The notes below the pieces were generated by a model. That model made no database searches. It was not told the DNA's origin and worked only from the letters and a program-made list of their open reading frames with translations. Positions 34,488 through 43,511 of a stretch of 64,000 bases of DNA are shown in pieces (the first letter of the stretch is position 1; every line of letters starts with the position of its first letter). This stretch comes from Paenibacillus caseinilyticus (lineage in GTDB: Bacteria; Bacillota; Bacilli; Paenibacillales; NBRC-103111). A program made the position numbers and the translations under genes. The stretch spans positions 248,001-312,000 of the forward strand of contig NZ_JAQAGY010000006.1 in NCBI RefSeq assembly GCF_027533645.1, read 5' to 3'.

Positions 34488-35747
34488 TTACCGGAACTTC
34501 ACGAGGTAGTAGTTGCGCTTGCCTCGGCGGATGACGAGATACCGGCCTTCCAGTCCGTCGGCAGCACGTACGATTCGCTCCAGCTCGGTGGTCTTAACGC
34601 CGTTGATCGACACCGCTCCGCTCTCCACATCCTGGCGCGCCTGGCGCTTCGAAGGAGCAGCCTTCACCTGCACCAGCAGATCCAGCAGCGCGATCTCCGC
34701 GGCAGCCTCAAGCTCTGTGGAAGGCACATCGCTGAACGCCTGCTCGATTTCGCTGCCAGACAGCGCACCCACGTCGCCGCTGAAGAGAACCGTCGAGATA
34801 CGGATAGCGCTCTCGGCAGCAGCCGGTCCGTGCACGAGCGAGGTCATCTCTTTGGCGAGTACCCGCTGTGCTTCCCGCTTCTCCGGCGCTTCCTTCACCC
34901 CGCGCTCCAGTTCCCCGATCTCGCCCGGCGTCAGGAAGGTGAAGTACTTCAGGAACTTCACCACATCGTTATCCTCCGTATTGATCCAGAACTGGTAGAA
35001 CTGGTAAGGCGAGGTCTTCTCCGGATCCAGCCACACCGCGCCGCCTTCGGTTTTGCCGAATTTCGAGCCGTCGCTCTTCGTCACCAGCGGCACCGTCAGT
35101 CCGAAGGCCTCGCTGCCGTTCGTTTTGCCGATGAGCTCCAGCCCTGCGGTAATGTTGCCCCACTGGTCGCTGCCGCCGATCTGCAGGGAACAACCCCGCT
35201 TCTCGTTCAGCTGCTGGAAGTCGTATGCCTGCATAATCATGTAGCTGAATTCGGTGAACGAAATCCCCTTCTCGAGACGCGAGTCTACGGAGTCCTTCGC
35301 GAGCATGTAATTCACCGTGAAGTTCTTGCCGACATCGCGTAGGAAACCGATCACGTTCAGCTCGGACAGCCAGTCGTAGTTGTTCGCGGTCTGCGCCGGG
35401 TTCTTCTCTGCCTCGAAGTCCAGGAACTGCGACAGCTGGCCTCTCAGCTTCCGCGTCCACTCTTCCACAATCTCCTGCGGATTCAGCGTGCGTTCCGCGG
35501 CCTTGCCGCTCGGGTCCCCGATCAGGCCCGTGCCCCCGCCTACCAGCGCGACCGGTACATGGCCCGCCTGCTGGAAGCGGCGCAGCACCAGCAGCGGCAG
35601 CAGGTGTCCGATATGCAGAGAGTCCGCTGTCGGGTCGAAGCCCGCGTAGAGCACGACAGGCTCCTCGGACAGCTTCTTCGCCAGACCCTCCCGGTCTGTT
35701 ACCTGATTGATCAATCCGCGGAACTCCAAATCACTTAAAATATCCAT
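34488..35747 (-). CDS. tyrS: Tyrosyl-tRNA synthetase
   Basis: 419-residue class I synthetase (TyrRS, TyrS group). The HIGH motif is SLHIGHLLPLL near residue 47, the tyrosine site YAGFDPTADS precedes it, and the KMSKS equivalent is KFGKTEGGAV near 232. A C-terminal S4-like RNA-binding domain ends the protein. ATG at 35747 follows GGAGG at 11 nt; the open frame upstream crosses the T-box terminator. A T-box leader with specifier TAC controls it. Confidence 0.97.
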   Translation of the reverse strand: MDILSDLEFRGLINQVTDREGLAKKLSEEPVVLYAGFDPTADSLHIGHLLPLLVLRRFQQAGHVPVALVGGGTGLIGDPSGKAAERTLNPQEIVEEWTRKLRGQLSQFLDFEAEKNPAQTANNYDWLSELNVIGFLRDVGKNFTVNYMLAKDSVDSRLEKGISFTEFSYMIMQAYDFQQLNEKRGCSLQIGGSDQWGNITAGLELIGKTNGSEAFGLTVPLVTKSDGSKFGKTEGGAVWLDPEKTSPYQFYQFWINTEDNDVVKFLKYFTFLTPGEIGELERGVKEAPEKREAQRVLAKEMTSLVHGPAAAESAIRISTVLFSGDVGALSGSEIEQAFSDVPSTELEAAAEIALLDLLVQVKAAPSKRQARQDVESGAVSINGVKTTELERIVRAADGLEGRYLVIRRGKRNYYLVKFR

Positions 35748-35771
35748 TGTTACGCCAACCTCCAAGTTTTG

Positions 35772-36100
35772 ATAAAAAAACAAAAAAGCCTTCTCATCCA
35801 CAAAGGGACGAGAAGGCTCAGCTCGCGGTACCACCCTAATTAAAGCCCTCTCCCCTGGCGGCGCAGGCATTCCCACGGCCAACCGGTTCGGCGGACTTTC
35901 ACTTCATATGGATAACGGGCCTTCGGCCCGATCGGAAGCTACGCAAGGGATCCGGCCGCCTGCGGCACGCACTCCCTCTTCCCTTCCGCTGCTCCGGACG
36001 GTAATTCGGCTAAGGTCAAGTACCGGCTCGCACCACCCGCCGGTTCTCTGAAAGCTTGGTTCCCTATCCTACTGAATCCTTCACTGCATTTGGAATATGA
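35772..36100 (-). promoter_or_regulatory. T-box riboswitch of tyrS (specifier TAC, Tyr)
   Basis: On the minus strand: AGTA (loop E 5' half), apical GGTGCGAGCCGG, then GAA-T-TAC, giving a Tyr specifier. The T-box AGGGTGGTACCGCG lies at 35837-35824, and the terminator GAGCCTTCTC...GAGAAGGC plus T-run at about 35819-35772. Matches the downstream gene. Confidence 0.93.
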
Positions 36101-36114
36101 AATTATTAAAACCA

Positions 36115-36144
36115 GTTATACCACAAGCCCAAAAGGATTGTCAA
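36115..36144 (-). promoter_or_regulatory. Sigma-A promoter of the tyrS T-box transcript
   Basis: -35 TTGACA (36144-36139), an 18-nt spacer and -10 TATAAC (36120-36115). Confidence 0.85.
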
Positions 36145-36268
36145 ACCGGCCCGCTTTTCCGCAAGAGTAGAACACTTTCCAGCCGGTATCCCCCTTTCTT
36201 ATGAGACTTTCGTCATGGAACCATCACCGGAAGAAGGCCCGAAACCGATGCCGAAGCTTGACGCTTTG

Positions 36269-36277
36269 TGATATAAT
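36269..36277 (+). promoter_or_regulatory. Extended -10 promoter of the penicillin-binding protein gene
   Basis: TGA followed by TATAAT (36272-36277) forms an extended -10. A consensus -35 at the right distance is not evident. Confidence 0.6.
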
Positions 36278-36318
36278 TGATAAGGCATGTTTGAGGCCAG
36301 GCAGGAGGAACCCGTTTC

Positions 36319-39300
36319 ATGGAAATGGATCAAGAGAAATCAGAGAAGAATACCAAAGAGCCCAAGAAACCCCGAAGTTATAAACGTACCTTCCTTACTG
36401 CAGGCAAAGTCACGCTAAGCGGCATCAAGTGGCTGTTCATCCTCGGCCTTGTGGCCTGCTTCCTCGGAGGCGGCGCCGCTTTCGGCTATGTCACCTCGCT
36501 CGTCAAGGACGATCCGGTGCGAAGCAAAGATGAGATGCTCAAAGAAATGCAGGATGATGCGCTGACAGGTTTCGTCTACTTCCGCGACGATTCAGTCGTC
36601 GGACAGCTGCGAACCGAGGAAGACCGGCGGATGGTGGCGCTGAGTGCGATCCCCCAGCACGTACTCGACGCTGTTTTTGCGATCGAGGACAAGAACTTCT
36701 ACGAGCATAACGGCGTAGACCTCAAAGGTACGGCCCGTGCCGTCGTTCAGAAGCTGCTCAAAGAAGACGTGCAGACGGGCGGAAGCACCATTACCCAGCA
36801 GCTCGCCCGCCGGGTGTTCCTGACCCTCAGCCGGGATGACAGCCGCAAAGCGAAAGAAATTCTGCTCGCCATGCGGATGGAGCGGTTGATGTCGAAAGAT
36901 GAGATCCTTCTCGCCTACTTGAACAAGATTCCGTACGGCAACGGTTCGTCCGGCTACAACGTATACGGCATCAAGGCGGCGGCCAAAGGCATCTTCAACA
37001 TCGACGACTTGTCGAAGCTGAACTTGGCCCAAGCCGCCTACCTCGCCGGTCTGCCGCAGCAGCCGAGCAACTATTCCGCTTTCACCTCCAAGGGTGAGGT
37101 GGACGGGGCAGCCTTCAAGCGGGCGGTACAGCGCCAGCAGCTCGTGCTGCGCCGGATGCTCGAGGAAGGCAAGATCACGGAAGCGCAGTACCAGGAAGCG
37201 CTCCAGTTCGACCTGAAGAGCACCCTCGCCGAGAAAGTGAAGAGAGCTTATACCGAATTCCCTTATCTGATGATTGAGGTCGAACGCGAAGCGGCCAAAG
37301 CGCTGCTCAAGGCAGAGAATCCAAAGCTGAATGCCAAGGACAATCCGGAAGAATACGCCGAAGCGCTGAAGAGCATGCAGACGAAGCTCAGCCGGGGCGG
37401 CTACCATGTGTTCACGACCATCGATAGGGACATCTACAACTCGATGCAGACGATTGCCGCCGACGAGAAGAACTTCACGCCGGAAGACAAAGTCAAGGGC
37501 ATCGAGCAGATCGGCGCGGTTCTCATGGACAGCAAGACGAGCGCCGTACTCGGCATGATCGAAGGACGCGACTTCTGGAAGGAACAGCTCAACCATGCGA
37601 CGCAGGCATATCGTCAGCCGGGTTCCACGATGAAGCCGATCGCAGCCTACATACCCGCCATGGAAGAAGGCAAGATTCAGCCCGCATCCGTTATCGACGA
37701 TGTGCCTATCATTCTGAAGGACGGCGGCAAGGGCTACCATATCCCCGAGAACTGGGACGACGGGTACCACGGATTGATCACTGCCCGCCGGGCGTTCAAC
37801 CAATCCTACAATATTCCGGCGATCAAGCTCTTCCTTAATGACGTGGGCATCGAGAAGGCCTGGAAGTTCGCCAACCAGATCGGAGTAACTTCCATCAACG
37901 AGGAAGATTATGTCGCCCAGACGGGCGTCATCGGCGGACTCCGGTATGGGGTAACCGTCAGGGAGCTCACGAACGCTTATGCCACAATGGGCAACAAGGG
38001 CGTGTTCAACGAAGCTTATTTGATCCGCAAGATCACGGACTCGAACGGCAAAGTGGTGTTCGAGCACCAGCTTCAATCGAATCCCGCATTCTCCGAGCAG
38101 ACGGCTTATCTCATCACGGATATGATGCGCACGGTCATCACATCAGGGACGGCTACCGATCTCATGAAGACCTTCAAGCATTACGGCCAAGTGCCGATCG
38201 TCGGTAAGACAGGATCCACCCAGGATGATGCGGATGCCTGGTTCATGGGCTACACACCGGATATTACACTCGGGGTATGGGCGGGCTACGATCTGCCGAT
38301 CCATAAGCTCAGCAAGAAGACCGGCGGCACCAACCGTGCCAAGAATATATGGGCGTTGGTCATGGACACGACAATCGAGAAGCATCCCGACCTGTTCCCG
38401 ACCAAGACCTTCGAACGTCCGGCGGATATTGTCGAGATGACGGTCTCTTCGCTCTCGGGCAAGCTGCCGAGCAACGCGACGAGCCGGGCCGGCAAACTGA
38501 CGACCGATCTTTTCAACAAGAAGTATGTTCCAACGGAAGAAGATAACGTGATGGTCCGGCTGCCCGTCATCACCTACAATGGGATCAACTATATCGCACG
38601 GGAAGAAACCCCTTCCGACTTTGTGGAAGAAAAGTCCGTGATCAAGCGGCCGGAGCCGCTCGGCAAGTTGTTCCGCGAGCTGAGGAATATTATCGGCAAG
38701 CTGCCTGCGGACCGCAAGCGCAGCCTGGACTTCTACAAGCCGAAAGACTATTCGCAGGACGCCCCCTCGGAGACCGATCCGCGTAAGGATGACGGCAATG
38801 CACCGAATGCACCGACGACGGTCGTAGCCACTCGCAGCGGGGACTCGAACGTGATTACTTTCGGTGCCAGCGACAGCGGCGACGCGGTCGGTTACCGCTT
38901 ATACCGTTCCGTGAACGGAGGCTCCTTCCAACGCGTCGGCGGCAAGGTGGTCTTCGCTGGGGACGAGACCAAATTCACTGACAGCTCCTCCTCGGGAGGC
39001 ACCTTCGGTTATTATGTAACGACGGTGGATGTGGGGGGCAATGAGTCGCCGCCAAGCAAGGCCGCATACACGGACGGTACGTCGATGGATCTGCTGTTCG
39101 GCGCAGGGGACGGCCAACCCGTGAAGACGGAAGACGGCAAGAAAGACGCCCCTGGAGATGAGAAGAAGAGCGATGACAAAACGGCCGATGACAAGAAAGA
39201 CAGCTCGCCTCCTCCCAAGAGCGTCCCAGCCATCCCAACTGGAATTACCGCAAAATCCAGCGGGGGCGGCGTCGAGCTCAAATGGAAAGCGAATCCCGAC

Positions 39301-39492
39301 AAAGACAAAGTAGAGCAGTATAACATCTACTTCAGCGATAAGGAGAACGGCAAGTATTCCAAGATCGGCACCGTCAAAGGCGGTACCGAATTCAAGTACT
39401 ATGCCGTCTCCTTCGAAGGCTATTATATCGTCTCGGCCACCAATGATGTGGGCGAGTCGAAATCTTCGGTAGCGGTGAGATTTAAGAAGTAA
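36319..39492 (+). CDS. Class A penicillin-binding protein (PBP1-type) with FnIII-like tail
   Basis: Bifunctional peptidoglycan synthase of 1057 residues. One transmembrane segment (about 33-58) anchors it. The GT51 glycosyltransferase has catalytic Glu123 in AIEDKNFYEH and GGSTITQQLARR. The transpeptidase has SxxK at Ser436-Lys439, SYN at 496-498 and KTG at 630-632. From about 835 follow two fibronectin-III-like domains separated by a Lys/Asp-rich linker (about 935-965). GGAGG lies 10 nt before ATG. It stands between tyrS and acsA. The tail is longer than in many Bacillus homologues. Confidence 0.95.
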   Translation: MEMDQEKSEKNTKEPKKPRSYKRTFLTAGKVTLSGIKWLFILGLVACFLGGGAAFGYVTSLVKDDPVRSKDEMLKEMQDDALTGFVYFRDDSVVGQLRTEEDRRMVALSAIPQHVLDAVFAIEDKNFYEHNGVDLKGTARAVVQKLLKEDVQTGGSTITQQLARRVFLTLSRDDSRKAKEILLAMRMERLMSKDEILLAYLNKIPYGNGSSGYNVYGIKAAAKGIFNIDDLSKLNLAQAAYLAGLPQQPSNYSAFTSKGEVDGAAFKRAVQRQQLVLRRMLEEGKITEAQYQEALQFDLKSTLAEKVKRAYTEFPYLMIEVEREAAKALLKAENPKLNAKDNPEEYAEALKSMQTKLSRGGYHVFTTIDRDIYNSMQTIAADEKNFTPEDKVKGIEQIGAVLMDSKTSAVLGMIEGRDFWKEQLNHATQAYRQPGSTMKPIAAYIPAMEEGKIQPASVIDDVPIILKDGGKGYHIPENWDDGYHGLITARRAFNQSYNIPAIKLFLNDVGIEKAWKFANQIGVTSINEEDYVAQTGVIGGLRYGVTVRELTNAYATMGNKGVFNEAYLIRKITDSNGKVVFEHQLQSNPAFSEQTAYLITDMMRTVITSGTATDLMKTFKHYGQVPIVGKTGSTQDDADAWFMGYTPDITLGVWAGYDLPIHKLSKKTGGTNRAKNIWALVMDTTIEKHPDLFPTKTFERPADIVEMTVSSLSGKLPSNATSRAGKLTTDLFNKKYVPTEEDNVMVRLPVITYNGINYIAREETPSDFVEEKSVIKRPEPLGKLFRELRNIIGKLPADRKRSLDFYKPKDYSQDAPSETDPRKDDGNAPNAPTTVVATRSGDSNVITFGASDSGDAVGYRLYRSVNGGSFQRVGGKVVFAGDETKFTDSSSSGGTFGYYVTTVDVGGNESPPSKAAYTDGTSMDLLFGAGDGQPVKTEDGKKDAPGDEKKSDDKTADDKKDSSPPPKSVPAIPTGITAKSSGGGVELKWKANPDKDKVEQYNIYFSDKENGKYSKIGTVKGGTEFKYYAVSFEGYYIVSATNDVGESKSSVAVRFKK

Positions 39493-39542
39493 TCGGCTGC
39501 AAGGATGCTCGCATGACGCGCCATTCTGGGGCATAAATAAAC

Positions 39543-39585
39543 AAAAGAAGACCGCCAGCGGGTGCGCTCCGCTGGCGGTCTTTCG
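39543..39585. terminator. Bidirectional terminator between the PBP gene and acsA
   Basis: GACCGCCAGCGG (39550-39561) pairs with CCGCTGGCGGTC (39569-39580), T-rich on both strands. Confidence 0.9.
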
Positions 39586-39664
39586 TTTGGCCTAAAGCAT
39601 CAAATGAGTTCCGATATAAACATCAAAGCTTCAAACCTTAGCTTATAAACTAAAAATAAATGGC

Positions 39665-41389
39665 CTAATCCTCGATCGTAGACAAGTCGCCCGTAGGCAG
39701 GTTCAGCTCCCATGCTTTGAGGACACGGCGCATAATCTTGCCGCTTCGCGTCTTCGGCAGCTTATCCTTGAATTCGATCTCGCGGGGTGCCGCATGGGCG
39801 GACAGGCCTTCTTTCACAAACTTCGAAATCTCGGTCTTCAGCTCGTCAGACGGCGTATAGCCTTCGCGCAGCGCGATGAACGCCTTAATAATCTCGCCCC
39901 GCATCGGATCCGGCTTGCCGATGACTCCCGCTTCGGCTACGGCCGGGTGCTCGACCAGCTTGCTCTCGACTTCGAATGGACCTACGCGTTCGCCCGCCGT
40001 ATTGATAACATCGTCGATCCGGCCTTGGAACCAGAAATAGCCGTCCTCATCCATGTAGGCGGAGTCGCCCGAGATGTACCAGCCCGGGATGCGGAAGTAC
40101 TCTTCATACTTCGCCGGGTTCTTCCAGATCTTGCGCATCATCGAAGGCCATGGCGTCTTGATCGCCAGGTTGCCCATGCGGTTCGGCGGCAGCACATTGC
40201 CCGCATCGTCGATAATCGCCGCTTCGACGCCCGGCAGCGGTTTGCCCATGGAGCCCGGACGAATCGCCATGCACGGATAGTTACAAATGAGCTGTCCGCC
40301 CGTCTCCGTCATCCACCATGTATCGTGAATGCGCTGGCCGTATATTTTGAGGCCCCAACGAACGACTTCCGGATTGAGAGGCTCCCCGACACTCAGTACA
40401 TGCCGCAGCGAGCTCAAGTTAAACTGCTTCACCGCATCGTCGCCGGCCCCCATCAGCATCCGGAATGCGGTCGGCGCGCTGTACCATACGGTAACGCCGT
40501 AACGCTCGATAGTACGGTACCAATCCTGTGGTGAGAACCGGCCCCCGCGGATAACATTCGTCGCCCCATTCAGCCAAGGCGCGAAGATCCCGTAGGAGGT
40601 TCCTGTCACCCAGCCCGGATCCGCTGTGCACCAATACACATCGTCCTCCTGGAGATCCAGCACAACGCGGCCCGTGTAGTAATGCTGCAGCATCGCATTG
40701 TGTGCGTGGAACACTCCTTTGGGTTTGCCCGTCGAGCCTGAAGTATAATGAATGAGCAGCCCGTCTTCCCGGTCGACCCACTCCAGCTCAAGCTCATCGG
40801 AAGCCTTCGCCATCTCTTGGTGGAAGTCCACTTGCCCTGCTTCCAATGCCAGATTCTCCCCAACGAGAATGACGTGCTTCAGATGCGGGAGCTCGGCTGC
40901 CGGTACGCGGGACAGCTGGGAAGGCGTCGTGATGATGGCTGCCGCCTCGCTGTCTTCCAGCCGGTCTCTTACGGCCGTCTCCATGAAAGCTTCGAACAGC
41001 GGACCAACGACCGCTCCGATCTTAATCGCACCGAGCAGCGCAAAATACAGCTCCGGCGTTCTCGGCATGAAGATGAATACCCGGTCGCCTTTGCCGATGC
41101 CAAGATCCTTCAGCACGTTGCCGAAGCGGTTCGACTGCTGCTTCATCTGCAGATATGTATATTGTTCATCGCGGCGGTCGTCGCTGTAATACAATGCGAC
41201 CTTGTCCCTGCGAGACGAATCGGCGTGACGGTCGATCGCTTCATGGGCGGCGTTCAGCTTGCCGGTCTGGGACCAGGAGAATGTTGCTTCAATATCTTCC
41301 CAACGGAAGCCCGCGCGTTCTTCTTCATAGTTCTTCATGTTGGATGATGCCGTTACAGGTGCAATGCTTTCCACATTCGTCTGGTCCAT
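39665..41389 (-). CDS. acsA: Acetyl-CoA synthetase
   Basis: ATP-dependent acetate-CoA ligase of 574 residues for acetate use after glucose is gone. Adenylation motifs are YTSGSTGKPKGV, WWMTETGGQ and the C-terminal PKTRSGKIMRR with the Lys that AcuA acetylates in Bacillus. ATG at 41389 is chosen because GGAGGG lies 7 nt upstream, inside what would be an extended frame. It is divergent from acuA. A cre-like site follows its promoter, which implies CcpA repression. Confidence 0.95.
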   Translation of the reverse strand: MDQTNVESIAPVTASSNMKNYEEERAGFRWEDIEATFSWSQTGKLNAAHEAIDRHADSSRRDKVALYYSDDRRDEQYTYLQMKQQSNRFGNVLKDLGIGKGDRVFIFMPRTPELYFALLGAIKIGAVVGPLFEAFMETAVRDRLEDSEAAAIITTPSQLSRVPAAELPHLKHVILVGENLALEAGQVDFHQEMAKASDELELEWVDREDGLLIHYTSGSTGKPKGVFHAHNAMLQHYYTGRVVLDLQEDDVYWCTADPGWVTGTSYGIFAPWLNGATNVIRGGRFSPQDWYRTIERYGVTVWYSAPTAFRMLMGAGDDAVKQFNLSSLRHVLSVGEPLNPEVVRWGLKIYGQRIHDTWWMTETGGQLICNYPCMAIRPGSMGKPLPGVEAAIIDDAGNVLPPNRMGNLAIKTPWPSMMRKIWKNPAKYEEYFRIPGWYISGDSAYMDEDGYFWFQGRIDDVINTAGERVGPFEVESKLVEHPAVAEAGVIGKPDPMRGEIIKAFIALREGYTPSDELKTEISKFVKEGLSAHAAPREIEFKDKLPKTRSGKIMRRVLKAWELNLPTGDLSTIED

Positions 41390-41438
41390 GCCGCAGCCCT
41401 CCATATGCCTTTTCTATTCCATTCTTGTTCATTTCATT

Positions 41439-41451
41439 TGAAACGCTTTCA
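41439..41451. promoter_or_regulatory. cre-like site near acsA start
   Basis: TGAAACGCTTTCA is a 13-bp near-palindrome one base shorter than the usual 14-bp CcpA site. It lies about 10-20 nt after the predicted acsA start point. Confidence 0.6.
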
Positions 41452-41466
41452 TTCCTCACCTCCCTT

Positions 41467-41475
41467 ATTATACCA
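41467..41475 (-). promoter_or_regulatory. Extended -10 promoter of acsA
   Basis: On the minus strand TGG TATAAT (41475-41467). The -35 (TAGTCG) is weak. Confidence 0.6.
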
Positions 41476-41548
41476 TAACCCTTTTTATTCGACTATTTTT
41501 TTGTTATGCTGGGAATGCAAGTTCTGGAAGGGGGAAGATTGTACCCGA

Positions 41549-42181
41549 ATGAATCACATCAAATCCTATCAGCAGATCTCGGTCCCATATCAGAACACAG
41601 AGCTGGTGCTTGAAGGCCCCGTAGCGCCCGAGCTCCTCCGCGGGTATACGATGCATCCCGATCTGGATGCCTTCCGCAGGCCTAAGGAACAATTCGAAGC
41701 CCTACTGGAAATCGCCGCACTGCCCGAAGGGCGGATTATATTGGCCAGACATCACGATACCATCGTCGGCTACGTCACGTTCCACTATCCGGATGAGCTC
41801 GAACGCTGGTCCGAAGGCGGCATGTTAGATCTGATCGAACTCGGCGCTATCGAAGTAGCGAATGCATACAGAGGCCTGGGCCTGGGCAAACAGCTGGTCC
41901 GGCTCGCCTTTCAGGACGGGCAGCTCGAGAATGTCATTACCTTTACGACCGAGTATTATTGGCACTGGGATCTGGAATCCAGCGGGCTCACCGTCTGGCA
42001 GTATCGCGATATGATGGAGAAGCTGATGAAAAGCGTCGATATGGTCTGGTTCGCTACCGATGATCCGGAGATCTGCTCCCACCCCGCCAACTGCCTCATG
42101 GTCCGTATCGGCAAAAACGTCCCGCTGTCCTCCGTCGAGCAGTTCGACAGAGTTCGATTCCGGCAGCGGTTCATGTACTAA
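41549..42181 (+). CDS. acuA: AcuA, protein acetyltransferase of AcsA
   Basis: GNAT acetyltransferase of 210 residues that in Bacillus inactivates AcsA by acetylating the active-site Lys. It closely follows Bacillus AcuA: VEGP-like LEGPVAPELL, IELGAIEVANAYRGLGLGKQ (acetyl-CoA pyrophosphate loop), TTEYYWHWDL and SHPANCLMVRIGKNV. ATG at 41549 lies 14 nt after AGGGGG, a rather long spacing; no better start is visible. It is divergent from acsA and followed after 19 nt by acuC. No acuB lies between. Confidence 0.94.
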   Translation: MNHIKSYQQISVPYQNTELVLEGPVAPELLRGYTMHPDLDAFRRPKEQFEALLEIAALPEGRIILARHHDTIVGYVTFHYPDELERWSEGGMLDLIELGAIEVANAYRGLGLGKQLVRLAFQDGQLENVITFTTEYYWHWDLESSGLTVWQYRDMMEKLMKSVDMVWFATDDPEICSHPANCLMVRIGKNVPLSSVEQFDRVRFRQRFMY

Positions 42182-42200
42182 ATTGGGGGCGCAGGAAGCC

Positions 42201-43376
42201 ATGGAGCGACAAGCTTTGTTTATTTACGATGAGAACGAAACCGCATACCGGTTCAATGACGAACATCCTTTTAATCAAAAGCGACTGCTGCTGACCGTGG
42301 ATCTGCTGCGCCGGGCCGGGGCACTCCCCGAGTCCTGTATCGAGCCGCCTCTGGCGGTGGATCCGGCAAAGTTGTGCACGGTTCACTCCAAGGAGTACGT
42401 GGAGGCGGTGATCGCCCTCAGCGAGCCGTCCCCCGAAGAAGCCTGGCTTCGGCGTGCCGCCGCGTATGGGCTGGATACTGAAGATACACCGCACTTTCAC
42501 GGCATGCATCAAGTCACCTCCACCGTTGTGGGCGGCTCCGTTCAAGCGGTGGATGCCGTAATGTCGGGACGCCGGGAGCACGCCCTCCACCTGGGCGGCG
42601 GGCTTCACCATGCCCTGGCGGGCAAAGGAGCGGGATTCTGCGTCTACAATGATGCTTCCGTCGCAATCGAACATGCCAAGTGTGAGTACGGCGCCAGGGT
42701 GCTCTATATCGATACGGACGTTCACCATGGCGACGGGGTTCAATGGAGCTTCTATACGGACCCTGAGGTCTGCACATTCTCCATCCACGAAACCGGCAAA
42801 TATCTCTTCCCCGGCACGGGAGCCGTGCAGGAGCGGGGAGAAGATACGGGCTTCGGCACTTCCATCAATGTCCCGGTGGAACCCTACACGGAAGACGCCT
42901 CCTGGCTCGAATGCTTTGAGGAGGTGCTTCTCAAGGCAGCGGCCCAATTCCGGCCGGACCTCATCGTCTCCCAGCATGGCTGCGATGCGCATGCGTATGA
43001 CCCGCTGGCCCATGTGCACTGCAGCATGGAAATCTACCGCGCCATGCCGGCGCTCATTCACCGGCTAGCCCACGAGTACTGCGAAGGCCGCTGGGTTGCG
43101 CTCGGCGGCGGCGGCTACGATATCTGGCGGGTCGTCCCCCGGGCTTGGAGCCTGCTCTGGCTGGAGATGACCGAGCATCCCCTCCGGGAAGCGATGAAAG
43201 CGGATGCGGCCCTCCCCCTCCCCTCAGACTGGGTGGAAGCCTGGCAGCCCTTCTGCGAGGAAGAGCTTCCCTCCACCTGGCTGGATCCGGTGGACACCTG
43301 GACACCGATGCCGCGGCGGGCGGAGATTACGGCGAAGAACCGGCAGACCAAGGAGATTGCGATGCTGTATCTATAG
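42201..43376 (+). CDS. acuC: AcuC, histone-deacetylase-family protein
   Basis: 391-residue zinc-dependent deacetylase that reactivates acetylated AcsA in Bacillus. Metal and active-site motifs are GGGLHHA (two His), YIDTDVHHGDGVQ (Asp and His), and GGGGYD near the end. AGGAAG lies just before ATG at 42201; the longer in-frame extension overlaps acuA in another frame. It forms an operon with acuA. Confidence 0.95.
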   Translation: MERQALFIYDENETAYRFNDEHPFNQKRLLLTVDLLRRAGALPESCIEPPLAVDPAKLCTVHSKEYVEAVIALSEPSPEEAWLRRAAAYGLDTEDTPHFHGMHQVTSTVVGGSVQAVDAVMSGRREHALHLGGGLHHALAGKGAGFCVYNDASVAIEHAKCEYGARVLYIDTDVHHGDGVQWSFYTDPEVCTFSIHETGKYLFPGTGAVQERGEDTGFGTSINVPVEPYTEDASWLECFEEVLLKAAAQFRPDLIVSQHGCDAHAYDPLAHVHCSMEIYRAMPALIHRLAHEYCEGRWVALGGGGYDIWRVVPRAWSLLWLEMTEHPLREAMKADAALPLPSDWVEAWQPFCEEELPSTWLDPVDTWTPMPRRAEITAKNRQTKEIAMLYL

Positions 43377-43455
43377 CTCTCCAGACTCTCCCGTCCCTAG
43401 TAACTGCTCTCTTGCCGTGAATTCATCCGTTCCTCCACCTTCTTCCCATATACCA

Positions 43456-43490
43456 AAAAGCCCGCGGACCTCATGGCCGCGGGCTTTTCT
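43456..43490. terminator. Bidirectional terminator between acuC and glyS
   Basis: AAAAGCCCGCGG pairs with CCGCGGGCTTTT (about 43457-43468, 43478-43489), 9-nt loop. Confidence 0.9.
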
Positions 43491-43511
43491 GTCATCGTGA
43501 TGTAAAGCAAC

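Noticed and set aside
36592..38076. Long minus-strand frame inside the penicillin-binding protein gene
   Set aside because: Antisense shadow of a gene with complete catalytic motifs.
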